Shown: positions 1 to 8,989, counted from the stretch's first letter. The stretch: DNA of 64,000 nt from Streptomyces sp. S.PNR 29 (GCF_030386795.1 NZ_JANUQM010000020.1:62001-126000), one strand, 5' to 3'. Notes: generated from the sequence alone by a model not told the origin. Program-made: numbers and translations.

Positions 1-3
1 GAC

Positions 4-1764
4 ATGGACGGGGATGCGGGGGGCCGTATGTCCCCGGAAGAAACGCAGGAACAGTCCCGAGAGCAGCCCCAACAGTCACGGGAACACCCCCAAGGAGAAG
101 GGGACCGCTCCGAGGACGCGGCGGAGTCGGCCCCGGAGGCGGAGCACGGCGACGCCGAGCACGGCGGCGCACGCCCTGGGGACGCCGCGCGCGAGGCACT
201 GCGGGCCGCCCTCCATGAGGCACGCCGCACCCGTGCGGATACCACGAACAAGGGGGCGGCCGAGGACGCACGCCGGTCCACCCGTGCCACGTCGTCCGCC
301 TCCCCGGCCCGGGCCTCCTCACAGCACGCGGCCGGTAGACGGGCCCGCGACGTACGGGAGTTGCTCGCCGACGCGTTCCGGCTGCCCTCCGACGACGCGA
401 CCCCCGCCGGGGAGGGACCGGTCGCCACCACGTCACCCCAGGTGAAGCAGACCCCCTCAACCCCGCCCGCAACCGCGCGCACTCCCCACTCCATGGCCGC
501 CCCCGGCCGCGACGGCGACCTGCGCCGCACCTTCCCGGCGTTCCCGCCCCGGACGCCGACCGAAGGAACCGGCTCCGCCTTCGCCGAGACCTGGTGGGGA
601 AACGCCTGGGTCACCGCCCTGGAGGAGGGCGCACTGGATCCCAAACGGCTGGCGCGGGGACGGGGGTACGCCGAGCAGGGGCACGTGGACGCCATCACCG
701 TGACGCCCGGGCTCGTGCTCGCGTACGTGCGGGGCAGCCGTCCGCGGCCGTACCGCGTGCAGGTGCGGCTGCGCACGCTGGACGACACCGACTGGGAGCG
801 GTTCCTGGACGCCGCCGCCGAGCGGCCCGGACACATCGCCGCCCTCCTCGACAAGGAGCTGCCCCGGTCCCTCGCGGACTGCGGCGTCCCCCTTCTCCCC
901 GGCCCCGGCGACCTCGTCCCGCGCTGCAGCTGCCCCGACTCCGGCCACCCCTGCAAGCACGCCGCCGCCCTCTGCTACCAGACCGCACGCCTGCTCGACG
1001 CCGACCCCTTCGTGCTGCTCCTGCTGCGCGGCCGCGGCGAACGCGAGCTGCTCGACGCCCTGTCCCGCCTCAGCGCCGCCCGCGCGGCCCGCGCCGCCCA
1101 GGGCAGAGAACCGGAAACCCTCCCCGGGGTACGGGCCAGCGACGCCCTCACCCCGCGCCCGCTCCCGCCCCTGCCGGCGCCGTTGCCCCCACCCCCGCAT
1201 CCCGAACAGCCCCCCGTCTACCCGGCGGCCCCCGGCGGCCCGGACCCCTTCGCGCTGGACCAGCTGGCCACCGACGCCGCCGCCCGCGCCCACGCCCTGC
1301 TCACCACGGGCCGCGACCCCGTCGGGGAGCTGACACTGTGGCAGGACGCCGTACGCCTCGCCGCGGCCCGCCCCGGCTCCGGGCTCACCGCCGGCACCCG
1401 CGCGCTCTACTCCTCCCTCGCCTCCGCCGCGGGACGCACCCCCGCCGAGCTGGCGCGCGCGGTCGCCGCCTGGCGTCAGGGCGGCCTGGCGGGCCTCACC
1501 GTCCTCGAAGAGCCCTGGGACCCGCCGGCCGGACGCTTCGACCGCGCCCGCCCTCTCCTGCTAGCGGCCGACCTCCCCGCCTTCCGGCCCTGGCGCAACC
1601 ACCTCACCCACCCCCAAGGCCACCTCCAGCTCCGCCTCGGCCGCGACGGCCTCTGGTACGCCTACGAGTCGGAGCCGGGCCGCGACGACTGGTGGCCCCG
1701 CGGCACGCCCGACCTCGACCCGGTCGGCGCCCTGACAGGCCTGGGCATACCGAGCGACCTCTGA
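4..1764 (+). CDS. SWIM zinc finger family protein
   Basis: Protein of up to 586 residues with a SWIM zinc-binding motif (C308, C310, C317, H319, in RCSCPDSGHPCKHA). SWIM domains bind zinc and are linked to DNA or protein contacts; in streptomycetes such genes often sit beside an SNF2-type helicase, which would lie left of this window. The first 180 residues are low-complexity, rich in Glu, Arg, Ala and Pro, and probably disordered. Residues 191-340 are the conserved core (FAETWWGNAWVTALEE). A Pro-rich linker lies near 385-410. The gene may begin outside the window; ATG at 28 is another possible start. Family call is firm, function unknown. Confidence 0.85.
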   Translation: MDGDAGGRMSPEETQEQSREQPQQSREHPQGEGDRSEDAAESAPEAEHGDAEHGGARPGDAAREALRAALHEARRTRADTTNKGAAEDARRSTRATSSASPARASSQHAAGRRARDVRELLADAFRLPSDDATPAGEGPVATTSPQVKQTPSTPPATARTPHSMAAPGRDGDLRRTFPAFPPRTPTEGTGSAFAETWWGNAWVTALEEGALDPKRLARGRGYAEQGHVDAITVTPGLVLAYVRGSRPRPYRVQVRLRTLDDTDWERFLDAAAERPGHIAALLDKELPRSLADCGVPLLPGPGDLVPRCSCPDSGHPCKHAAALCYQTARLLDADPFVLLLLRGRGERELLDALSRLSAARAARAAQGREPETLPGVRASDALTPRPLPPLPAPLPPPPHPEQPPVYPAAPGGPDPFALDQLATDAAARAHALLTTGRDPVGELTLWQDAVRLAAARPGSGLTAGTRALYSSLASAAGRTPAELARAVAAWRQGGLAGLTVLEEPWDPPAGRFDRARPLLLAADLPAFRPWRNHLTHPQGHLQLRLGRDGLWYAYESEPGRDDWWPRGTPDLDPVGALTGLGIPSDL

Positions 1765-1800
1765 CCACCCCACCCCGCGGCCCTCCGGCCCTGTGAGGCG

Positions 1801-2100
1801 CACCTGTCGGGAGTGGCCCACCAGACCGGTCTCGTAGGCGGTGATGACCAGGTGGATCCGATCGCGGGCGTTGAGTTTGGCCGGCAGCCGGGTCATATAG
1901 GTCTTGGTGGTGGCCACGCTGATGTACAGCTCGTCGGCGATCCCGGTGTTGGTCAGCCCACGGCCGACCAGTGCCAGCACGTCGCGCTCCCGCTCCGCCT
2001 GCGTGCCGTTGCCGCGCTCGGTGATACGCCGGGTGGCCTCTATGCCGTCCATCGCGGGGCGCGCAGGGGCCCCAGGCCCAGCGACGCCGGGATGATCCAA
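1801..2100 (-). pseudogene. LuxR-type response regulator remnant
   Basis: The minus strand reads a short receiver-domain piece (MDGIEATRRITE) joined directly to a LuxR-type helix-turn-helix (ERDVLALVGRGLTNTGIADEL, then TTKTYMTRLPAKL). A full NarL/FixJ regulator is about 210-220 residues with a 120-residue receiver; here most of the receiver and linker is missing. The reading frame runs on into antisense of the SWIM gene, so there is no natural C-terminus. I read it as a deletion remnant. The 5' side abuts an IS-like end near 2111. Confidence 0.7.
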
Positions 2101-2114
2101 ACGACAGGGCCTAG
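2088..2114. mobile_element. Possible IS5-like element end
   Basis: The sequence GATCCAAACGACAGGGC followed by CTAG resembles the CTAG-flanked element ends at 20101-20347 and 35033-35097 (both contain CAGG/CTGTC next to CTAG). It lies where the LuxR remnant loses its N-terminal part, which would fit insertion followed by deletion. No transposase coding is left here. Confidence 0.3.
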
Positions 2115-2157
2115 GTGAAAGCCACTCCTCTCCGACTGGCGCACGACCCCCGGCTCG

Positions 2158-4719
2158 TCACCTCCAGATGGACCTCAGCTGCCACGCCTGCATGTGGTCG
2201 AGGGTGGCGGTGCCTCCTTCGGCGAAGACCTCGACGCCGGTGCTGGAGGGGTCGGGGAAGATCTGATCGGTGATCACGGCCTCGCCGTTGCCGCCGAAGA
2301 CCTCCACGGACGACCAGTCGACCAGGATGCGCAGCTTGACCTTGCCGTTCTTGGCCTTCAGGGGCGCGGTCTGAACGCCGGGGAAGGTGCTGTTGAAGTC
2401 GCCGGCGCCGGAGCGGGTGCGGTCGACGTACAGCTCCTGGGTCGTGGTGTCGTAGCCGATGACGGTCTCCTCGCCGCCCGCGCCGGTGCGGACCTTCAGG
2501 CCGAAGCGGTCGGCGTCCTTGAGAGAGAAGGTCGCCTCGATGTCGAGTGACCTGCCCTTGGCCGTGGGGCCGGTCAGGGGCTTGGAGGTGCTCTTGACGG
2601 TGACGTCGGACGCGGTTGCTGCCGGGCGGTTGTAGCGGAGGGAGTCCAGGCTGCCCACCGGCTTGCTGGTCAGCCGGATCCGGCCGTCGACGGTGCGCAG
2701 GGCCATCTCCCGCGGAACGCTCTGCGCGCCGCGCCAGGGGGAGGTGGGAATGGACTGGCCGTAGTCCCAGTTGTTCATCCAGCCGATCATGTACCGCTTG
2801 CCGCCCGGTGTGTTCTCCCAGGACACCGCCGCGTAGTAGTCCTTGCCGTAGTCGGCCCAGTCGGCGCGCTGTACGACGGACTTGGCGGGCTTGTCGGCGG
2901 TGGTGAACTGGTCGGCCATGACGTGGCCCCAGCCGGCGGTGTTCATGTCGACGACCTGGATCTGAGCCTTCTTGCCGACGTACGGGCGCATGTCGAAGGA
3001 CGCCCAGTCCAGGGTCTCGCTGTCGGCGCCGGTCGCGCTGCGGACGACCTTGCCGTCGACGAGCAGGTTGACGGACGTCTCCTGGGAGGCGCGCTGGGCC
3101 TGGGTGTCGGAGAGCACGATGTGGTCGACGTTGAGGTGGCCCCAGCCGCCGGTGTTGTCGTCGACGATCCTGATCCGCGCCTTCTTGCCGGCAAGGGCGC
3201 TGACGTCCCAGGACGCCCAGTTGAGAGCCTCGGCGTCCTTTCCAGTGGCGCTGCGCACCACCTGGCCGTCCACGAGGAGTTCGATAGCGGTGGGGTTGGC
3301 GGAGCCGGCCGGGTGGTTGCCGCCGCCGATGAGGAAGTCGATGTACTTCTTGTCGATGGTGAACTCGGGCGACGTGAGGGTGCCGGTGGTGGAGTCGCCG
3401 TTCAGGAAGGTGTTGACCAGCCCGCCTCCCAGGAAGCCGGAGACCTCCTGCTGGTTGGGGAGGGTGCCGGTGGCCGGTGCGGAGCCGAAGGCGTCGCCGG
3501 TCTTCGTCCAGTCGCCGTAGGTGCCGCCCTCGAAGTCGGCGAGGACCGTCCCCTCGGGCGCGGACCCGCCCAGGACGGTTCCGGCTTCGTGCGGATGCCG
3601 TCCGCCACCGATCTTGAAGTTCAGGTAGGGGCTGTCCACGGTGAAGGAGGGGGAGGTGAGGGTGCCGGTGGCGCCGTCGCCGCCGTGGAAGCTGTTGGCA
3701 AGGCCCTGGCCGTCGAAGCCGGTGACGGCCCCCTGCCAGTCCACCGCCCCGGTCGCCGGTCCCTGGCCGAACGCGGTTCCGGTCGTCGTCCACTTACCGA
3801 AGCCGGTGCCCTCGAAGTCCTGCATCACCGTGCCGGTGGGCGGGGTGTAGGTCCCCTTGTCGTCGGCGGTGAACTTCTTGCCGTCGAAGTCACCGACGAA
3901 GTACTGGGCGGCCGAACCACCCGCGATGCCCCCGGGGTTGATGTTGACGACCAGGACCCACTTGATCTTCTTCTTGTCCCCGTCGACCGCGAGGGGGAAC
4001 AGGTCGGGGCACTCCCACACGCCACCGGTCGCACCGGCCGGCCCGAACTCGCTGAGGAGATCCCAGTCCTTGAGGTTCCTCGACGAATAGAACCGCACCT
4101 TGTGCTCGGCGGAGAGCGACACCGTCATGAGCCAGCTCTTGGTCGGCGCGTACCACTGGACCTTGGGATCGCGGAAGTTGGTGGAGCCGATGTCGATGAC
4201 GGGATTGCCCTTGTACTTGGTCCAGGTGCGGCCTCGGTCGGTGCTGTAGGCGAGCGACTGGGCCTGCTTGCCGCCGTTCTTGTAGGCGCTGGTGTAGATC
4301 GCCACCATGGGCGGGTTCTTCTTCGTGCCGAACCCGGTGGTGTTGTTCCACTCGACGACCGCGCTGCCGGAGAACACCATCTCCTCGTCGTCGTGCGACA
4401 GGGCGAGCGGCAACTCCTCCCAGTGCACGAGGTCCCGGCTCACCGCGTGCCCCCAGGACATGTCGCCCCAGGTGTTCCCGTTCGGGTTGTACTGGTAGAA
4501 GAGGTGGTACTCGCCCTTGTAGTACACGAGGCCGTTGGGGTCGTTCATCCAGTTCTTCTCCGGGGTGAAGTGGAACTGGGGTCTGTAGGTCTCGGTGTAC
4601 GCAGGGGTGTCGGCCGCGACGGCCTGGGGGGCGAGCGGTGCTGCGGACAGGGCGCAGACGGTCGCGACCGCCGCCATCATCCGTATACGGGCATGCCGGG
4701 ATACGCGTGCAGAGCTCAT
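2158..4719 (-). CDS. Secreted GH32 levanase/fructanase with nested beta-sandwich insert
   Basis: An 853-residue exported glycoside hydrolase of family 32, which hydrolyses fructans (levan, inulin) or sucrose by a retaining mechanism. ATG 4719 was chosen because AGGAG lies just upstream and it gives a clean signal peptide (cut near residue 36, after AVAA). Catalytic motifs are present: WMNDPNG with nucleophile D60, FRDP (R183, D184) and WECPD with acid/base E236. The C-terminal beta-sandwich covers about 690-850. Between propeller parts, residues 299-613 hold two similar modules, one nested inside the other. It is divergent from the LacI gene and faces the ABC/GH operon across it. Levan versus inulin preference cannot be read from sequence. 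Confidence 0.93.
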   Translation of the reverse strand: MSSARVSRHARIRMMAAVATVCALSAAPLAPQAVAADTPAYTETYRPQFHFTPEKNWMNDPNGLVYYKGEYHLFYQYNPNGNTWGDMSWGHAVSRDLVHWEELPLALSHDDEEMVFSGSAVVEWNNTTGFGTKKNPPMVAIYTSAYKNGGKQAQSLAYSTDRGRTWTKYKGNPVIDIGSTNFRDPKVQWYAPTKSWLMTVSLSAEHKVRFYSSRNLKDWDLLSEFGPAGATGGVWECPDLFPLAVDGDKKKIKWVLVVNINPGGIAGGSAAQYFVGDFDGKKFTADDKGTYTPPTGTVMQDFEGTGFGKWTTTGTAFGQGPATGAVDWQGAVTGFDGQGLANSFHGGDGATGTLTSPSFTVDSPYLNFKIGGGRHPHEAGTVLGGSAPEGTVLADFEGGTYGDWTKTGDAFGSAPATGTLPNQQEVSGFLGGGLVNTFLNGDSTTGTLTSPEFTIDKKYIDFLIGGGNHPAGSANPTAIELLVDGQVVRSATGKDAEALNWASWDVSALAGKKARIRIVDDNTGGWGHLNVDHIVLSDTQAQRASQETSVNLLVDGKVVRSATGADSETLDWASFDMRPYVGKKAQIQVVDMNTAGWGHVMADQFTTADKPAKSVVQRADWADYGKDYYAAVSWENTPGGKRYMIGWMNNWDYGQSIPTSPWRGAQSVPREMALRTVDGRIRLTSKPVGSLDSLRYNRPAATASDVTVKSTSKPLTGPTAKGRSLDIEATFSLKDADRFGLKVRTGAGGEETVIGYDTTTQELYVDRTRSGAGDFNSTFPGVQTAPLKAKNGKVKLRILVDWSSVEVFGGNGEAVITDQIFPDPSSTGVEVFAEGGTATLDHMQAWQLRSIWR

Positions 4720-4836
4720 GGTGTCTCCTAGTCCCGCGGCTCGTCGGCGCAGCACTGACTGCGGCCCCGGCGCGGACGGACCGAAAAGTGACATCCCAGC
4801 GGCGTCGACGTCCACGCAGCCGACTGGGGTACTGAC

Positions 4837-4859
4837 GATGACTTGTGTCATCGATGACA
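4837..4859. promoter_or_regulatory. Overlapping palindromes upstream of levanase
   Basis: TGTCATCGATGACA at 4846-4859 is a perfect 14-bp palindrome. With GATGAC at 4837-4842 it makes a GATGAC-ttgt-GTCATC-GATGAC array. It lies about 120 bp upstream of the levanase start, on the side facing the LacI gene, so an operator or activator site is likely. The cognate protein is unknown. Confidence 0.45.
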
Positions 4860-5123
4860 GCGAGTGCCCGATTATGAAGCGCGATCCGGCCAGTCCGTCA
4901 ACGGTGCGGGCGCGATTGTTCCGGTACGGGCCTGCGGTCCGTCGGGCGTCGTCGGCGTTCCCACGGGTACGGCCATGGCGGGTGGGGGCGGCATCCGCGC
5001 AGGTCAGAGCAGTAGCTTGAGGTGGCAACCGGAAGGTTTCCCGCGGCATCGTGCCAGACGGAGATCGGCCGGTTAACGAGTTGTTTCCGGGGTGTTGACC
5101 GGTAGGGCCTCGCGGTGCTTCAC

Positions 5124-5175
5124 TTCCGGAACCGGTACCGAAACCGGTTCCGGGACCGATTCCGGTACCGGTTCC
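5124..5175. promoter_or_regulatory. Triple palindromic operator upstream of LacI gene
   Basis: GGAACCGGTACCG (5128-5140) and CGGTACCGGTTCC (5163-5175) are perfect inverted repeats. Between them lies a central AACCGGTT palindrome (5142-5149). The three AACCGG-type sites are spaced along one helix face or nearly so. LacI-family proteins bind such palindromes with a central CG, and the lacI-type gene starts at 5250, so autoregulation and joint control of the divergent levanase is the natural reading. No copy was seen before the ABC operon at 6330-6655. Confidence 0.65.
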
Positions 5176-5249
5176 ACAGGGCTCTGTACGATCGGCCCTT
5201 CGGTGCGGGAGGAAGTCTTCCGCCTCTGCAGGAAGGGAGGGGAGGTGAC

Positions 5250-6257
5250 ATGGGAGTCACGATTACCGACGTGGCCGCGCGGGCCGGGGTCAGCAAGACG
5301 ACGGTCTCGCGGGTGCTGAACGGCAAGGGCGAGATCAACGAGAACACCGTCTTGAAGGTCCGCGAGGCGATCTCGGAGCTCGGCTATGTGCCGAGTGCCG
5401 GTGCTGTGGGGCTCGCGCGCGGCACGACACAGATGATCGGCATGCTGGTCCCCGATATGGCCTGGGCGTGGGCCGGCATCGTGCAGGCGGTCGTCGAAAC
5501 GCTGGAGACCGAGGGCTTCGGGCTGCGCATGCTGACCGTGACCCGCGGTGAGGAGTCACTGCGCAGGCTGGGCCTGCAGGTTGCCGCCAAGTCGTTCGAC
5601 GGCCTGCTGGTGATAGAGCCCGAGGGGGCCCTGGCAGCGATCACGGAACTGCACGAGGCCGGACTGCCGGTGGTGCTGATCGACGATCGCTTCCAGCGGC
5701 CGGGATTCCCCTACGTGGCCACCACCAACCGGGAGGGCGGTGAGCAGGCGGCGCGCCACCTGCTGGAACTTGGTCGCCGTCGCCCTCTGGTGGTGACCGG
5801 CCCTGACGAGTACGGCTGTACTCAGGAACGGCTGGGCGGCTTCGTCGACGTCTATGCGAAGGCCGGGATCGAGCTCGACCCGCGCAGCATCATCGTTGGT
5901 GACTTCTTGTTCGACAGCGCCCGGAGCGCGGTCGCGGGGGCTCTCGCGGACGGCGTGGAGTTCGATGCGGTCTTCGGGCACAACGACCCTACGGCAGCCG
6001 GCGCTCTCGCCGCCTTGCACGAGGCCGGCCTTCGGATTCCGCGGGATGTCGCCGTGGTGGGGTTCGATGACATCGAACTGGCGTCGTACACCTATCCGGC
6101 GCTGACCACCATCCGTCAGCCGATGCGGGAAATGGGTGAGGCGGCGGCCCGTCTGCTGCTCGACCACGTGCGCAGATCGCCGGAGGCCGCCCCCTCGCGC
6201 ATCATTCCCACCAGCCTCGTGATCCGTGGCTCGACGTTGGAGCCGAGCTCGAACTGA
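5250..6257 (+). CDS. LacI family transcriptional regulator
   Basis: A 335-residue repressor-type protein. The N-terminal helix-turn-helix is clear (ITDVAARAGVSKTTVSRVLN, residues 4-23), followed by the hinge region and a periplasmic-binding-protein-like sensor domain ending in DVAVVGFDDIELASYTYPALTT. ATG 5250 follows GGGAGGGGAGG; an upstream in-frame ATG at 5115 would place coding over the operator array. It lies between the levanase and the sugar ABC operon and probably controls both in response to a fructan-derived or glucan-derived sugar. The ligand is not known. Confidence 0.93.
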   Translation: MGVTITDVAARAGVSKTTVSRVLNGKGEINENTVLKVREAISELGYVPSAGAVGLARGTTQMIGMLVPDMAWAWAGIVQAVVETLETEGFGLRMLTVTRGEESLRRLGLQVAAKSFDGLLVIEPEGALAAITELHEAGLPVVLIDDRFQRPGFPYVATTNREGGEQAARHLLELGRRRPLVVTGPDEYGCTQERLGGFVDVYAKAGIELDPRSIIVGDFLFDSARSAVAGALADGVEFDAVFGHNDPTAAGALAALHEAGLRIPRDVAVVGFDDIELASYTYPALTTIRQPMREMGEAAARLLLDHVRRSPEAAPSRIIPTSLVIRGSTLEPSSN

Positions 6258-6262
6258 CGCGA

Positions 6263-6289
6263 CGTCATCGCTACGCCCAAGCGATGACG
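6263..6289 (+). terminator. Hairpin after LacI gene
   Basis: CGTCATCGCT and AGCGATGACG form a perfect 10-bp stem with a 7-base loop, 6 bases after the stop codon. There is no clear U tract. A second, stronger hairpin follows at 6299. Confidence 0.6.
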
Positions 6290-6298
6290 CTCGCAGCC

Positions 6299-6328
6299 GG
6301 GCGGTGCGTTGCCGGTGACGCACCGCCC
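6299..6328 (+). terminator. Strong GC hairpin, probable terminator
   Basis: GGGCGGTGCGT pairs perfectly with ACGCACCGCCC (11 bp, 8-base loop), followed by CCTGTCTCCTTG. Together with the preceding hairpin it should separate the regulator from the ABC operon, so the transporter needs its own promoter in 6330-6655. That stretch shows no gene and no obvious copy of the AACCGG operator. Confidence 0.65.
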
Positions 6329-6655
6329 CCTGTCTCCTTGAAAACCTCGGCGAACCACTTCGGCCTCGCCCTCCTCACGACTCCTGGCGGCTGCACCTGC
6401 GTTCACGCGGCACCGCCCACATGCACCTTTCAGCCCGCGCGTTCCCGATCCGGACACCGAGCGGGGCGCCTGGCACACCCGCCCGGCAGCTACCCACTCC
6501 ATGTCGGACGCTCCGGCCGCGACCTGCGACTGACCGCCGACACCGCTGTCACCACAGACGGTCTCCACGCGTGGGCCGACCCATCCAGGCACCCGCCCTT
6601 TCTTACCTTTCGCCGCCCCCCGCCTCTGTATCGCTCAACGGCTAGGAGCCGCACC

Positions 6656-7954
6656 ATGCGTATATCCACCCGTCACGCTGTCAGAACCGTCCAGATGCTG
6701 TGCGTCACTGTCACGGCGGCCCTGGTGGCCACCGGCTGCGGCCGGAGCGAGGATTCCGGTCCCGGCAACGACGCGCCCGCGAAGGTCGGCGCCGGCAAGG
6801 CCAAGGGGACGGTGGTCATGTGGTCCTTGGGCGACCCCGACGACAACCTGAAGGACCTGGCCAAGAAGTTCGAGCAGGAGAACCCGGGCGCGACCGTCAA
6901 GATCACCGCGGTCCCGTGGGACGCCGCCCACGACAAGCTGACCACCGCGGTCGCCGGCGGCAACACACCGGACATCTCCATGGTCGGGAGCACCTGGATG
7001 GCCGAGATGGCCGCCATGAACGCCTTCCAGGCCACCCCGACGTCGATCAAGTCGTCGGACTTCTACCCCGGCCAGTGGGACACCACCAAGTACAAGGGCA
7101 CGTCCTACGGCGTCCCGTTCATCGCCGACACCACGGTGGTCTACTACCGGACCGACATCACCACGAAGGCCGGTATCAAGGGTGCCCTGGCCGGCGACCG
7201 GGAGGGATACCTGAAGGACCTCAAGGCCATCCAGGCCACCGCCGGCAAGCAGAACCCCAAGCTGCGCCACGCCACCGGGCTGGTGATGGGCTTCAACTCC
7301 TGGATCTTCTGGCTGCCGATGGTCTGGCAGGAGGGTGGTGACATCTACGACGCCAAGACCGGGAAGTTCACCTTCGACACGCCCGAGGTCGCCAAGGCGC
7401 TGGAGTACTGGTCACGCGTTCCCAAGCAGGGCCTTGGACCGACCGACAGGTCGGACAACGTGCAGGGCTTCCGTGACGGGCTGATCGCCACCTACCAGGA
7501 GGCCGCGTGGGCCGGCGGCAGCCTCCACAAGGACGCCCCGGAGCTGGACGGCAAGTGGAAGACCATGCCGGTGCCGTACACCAAGCAGCCCGCCGGGTTC
7601 GCCGGCGGCAGCAACCTGGCGGTGTTCAAGCAAGCCAAGAACCCCGACGCCGCATGGAAGTTCGCCCGGTTCCTGACCGAGCCCGCCAACCTCGCGGCCT
7701 ATGCCAAGGCCACCGGCAGTCTGCCCCCGTCGCCCCAGGCGTGGACCGAGGCGAAGCTGAGCGAGGACGAGAACATGAAGGCGTTCGACGAGCAGCTCAA
7801 GGTCAGCAAGGCGCCGCCCGCCATCACGACCTGGCAGCAGATCGCCGACGCCATCGACTCCGAACTGGAGAAGCTGGCCCTCGGCAAGGCCAGCGTCGCC
7901 GAGGTGCAGAAGACGCTGCAGTCCAAGGCCACCAGCATCGGCACCGGGCGCTGA
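6656..7954 (+). CDS. Sugar ABC transporter substrate-binding lipoprotein
   Basis: A 432-residue family 1 extracellular solute-binding protein. The N-terminus has Arg residues, a hydrophobic stretch and a lipobox ending at C28 (LVATGC), so it should be a membrane-anchored lipoprotein. The body shows typical features (VVMWSLGDPDDN, GGNTPDISMVGSTWMAEM, GVPFIADTTVVYYRTD). ATG 6656 has GGAG upstream (GGCTAGGAGCCGCACC). It is the first gene of a tight operon with two permeases. Likely cargo is an oligosaccharide released by the neighbouring GH32/GH30 enzymes; this is inferred from context only. Confidence 0.92.
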   Translation: MRISTRHAVRTVQMLCVTVTAALVATGCGRSEDSGPGNDAPAKVGAGKAKGTVVMWSLGDPDDNLKDLAKKFEQENPGATVKITAVPWDAAHDKLTTAVAGGNTPDISMVGSTWMAEMAAMNAFQATPTSIKSSDFYPGQWDTTKYKGTSYGVPFIADTTVVYYRTDITTKAGIKGALAGDREGYLKDLKAIQATAGKQNPKLRHATGLVMGFNSWIFWLPMVWQEGGDIYDAKTGKFTFDTPEVAKALEYWSRVPKQGLGPTDRSDNVQGFRDGLIATYQEAAWAGGSLHKDAPELDGKWKTMPVPYTKQPAGFAGGSNLAVFKQAKNPDAAWKFARFLTEPANLAAYAKATGSLPPSPQAWTEAKLSEDENMKAFDEQLKVSKAPPAITTWQQIADAIDSELEKLALGKASVAEVQKTLQSKATSIGTGR

Positions 7955-8002
7955 GCGCCGCCGCCTGAGTACCCCTCGTACGGACAACCCTCGTACGGAC
8001 GG

Positions 8003-8989
8003 ATGACATCCATGTCCACGAAAACGCTCCCCGAGCGGGGCGATATCCACGATCAGAGCACCGCTGGGCGGGAACGGAGTGCCGGTCGCCGGCACTCCGG
8101 GCTGAGGAGCACGGCGCGGGGCAGGCAGGCGCGGGCCGCCTGGGTCCTCGCCGCCCCGTTCCTCGCGCTGTTCGCGGCCTTCATGCTGCTGCCGGTGGTG
8201 TGGTCGCTGCTGATGAGCCTGACCGACACCAAGAGCGCCGACCTGCGCACTCCCCTGAACGTGTCGTTCACGGGCCTCGACACCTACACACGGCTCTTCC
8301 AGGACGATCAGTTCTTCACGGCCCTGCGCAACACGGGCGTGTTCGTCCTGGTGGCCCTGCCCCTGACGCTGGGCGCCGGGCTCGCCGCGGCGGTTGCCCT
8401 CGACCGGGGCATCCGCCGCTTCCGCGCCGTCTTCCGGGTCGGCTTCTACCTGCCGGTGATCACGAGCATCGTGGCCGTCGCCGTGGTGTGGAAGACGCTC
8501 CTCGAACCGCGGGCGGGACTGGTGAACCTCGTGCTGGGCTGGTTCGGGATCGACGGTCCGGCCTGGCTGGCGGACACCCGCTTCGCTCTGCCCGTCATGA
8601 TCGTGATGGCGGTGTGGCGCAACCTCGGCACCGTCATGATCATCATGCTGGCGGGGCTGCAGTCCGTCCCGCAGTCCCTGATGGAGGCGGCCGAACTCGA
8701 CGGCGCCGGGCCCTGGCAGCGGTTCTGGCGGGTCACCTTCCCGCTCCTGCGCCCCGCCCTCCTGCTCACCGCGGTCACCACGGGCATCGGCTACCTGCAG
8801 TTCTTCGACGAGCCGTTCGTGATGACCGGTGGCGGGCCGCTGGACTCCACCCTGTCGGCCACCTTGTACGCCTACAACCAGTTCGGCAACGGCAACTACG
8901 ACATGGCGTCAGCCGCCAGCTACGTCATCTTCGTCCTCATCGTGGCGCTGACCGTACTGCAGTTCCGCGTGCTGCGAGACAAGGACTGA
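8003..8989 (+). CDS. Sugar ABC transporter permease 1 (MalF/MsmF type)
   Basis: A 328-residue inner-membrane protein with about six hydrophobic segments and the EAA loop that contacts the ATPase (LMEAAELDGAGPWQRFWRVT). The N-terminal 45 residues are polar. ATG 8012 is an alternative start with better spacing from the GGACGGA upstream. The next permease begins 6 bases after the stop, so they are co-translated. Only the two permeases and the binding protein are encoded here; streptomycete sugar importers commonly share the MsiK ATPase encoded elsewhere. Confidence 0.92.
   Translation: MTSMSTKTLPERGDIHDQSTAGRERSAGRRHSGLRSTARGRQARAAWVLAAPFLALFAAFMLLPVVWSLLMSLTDTKSADLRTPLNVSFTGLDTYTRLFQDDQFFTALRNTGVFVLVALPLTLGAGLAAAVALDRGIRRFRAVFRVGFYLPVITSIVAVAVVWKTLLEPRAGLVNLVLGWFGIDGPAWLADTRFALPVMIVMAVWRNLGTVMIIMLAGLQSVPQSLMEAAELDGAGPWQRFWRVTFPLLRPALLLTAVTTGIGYLQFFDEPFVMTGGGPLDSTLSATLYAYNQFGNGNYDMASAASYVIFVLIVALTVLQFRVLRDKD

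Noticed and set aside
2111..3793. Long minus-strand frame overlapping the levanase in another phase
   Set aside because: Arg/Pro/His-rich and motif-free; typical out-of-frame product of GC-rich coding DNA.
2923..4731. Long plus-strand open frame (about 600 codons) opposite the levanase gene
   Set aside because: Its translation is Val/Gly/Ala/Arg-rich without domains, and the minus strand carries all GH32 catalytic motifs. It is a high-GC antisense shadow.
5128..5175. Possible CRISPR-like short repeats at the LacI promoter
   Set aside because: The repeats are palindromic half-sites without regular spacers.
5115..5249. Upstream ATG for the LacI regulator adding 45 residues
   Set aside because: The extra residues (Arg/Tyr/Phe repeats) translate the palindromic operator, and the helix-turn-helix begins right after ATG 5250.
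6284..6655. Open extension upstream of the solute-binding protein
   Set aside because: It covers a terminator hairpin and would bury the lipoprotein signal; ATG 6656 has a proper ribosome site and lipobox spacing.
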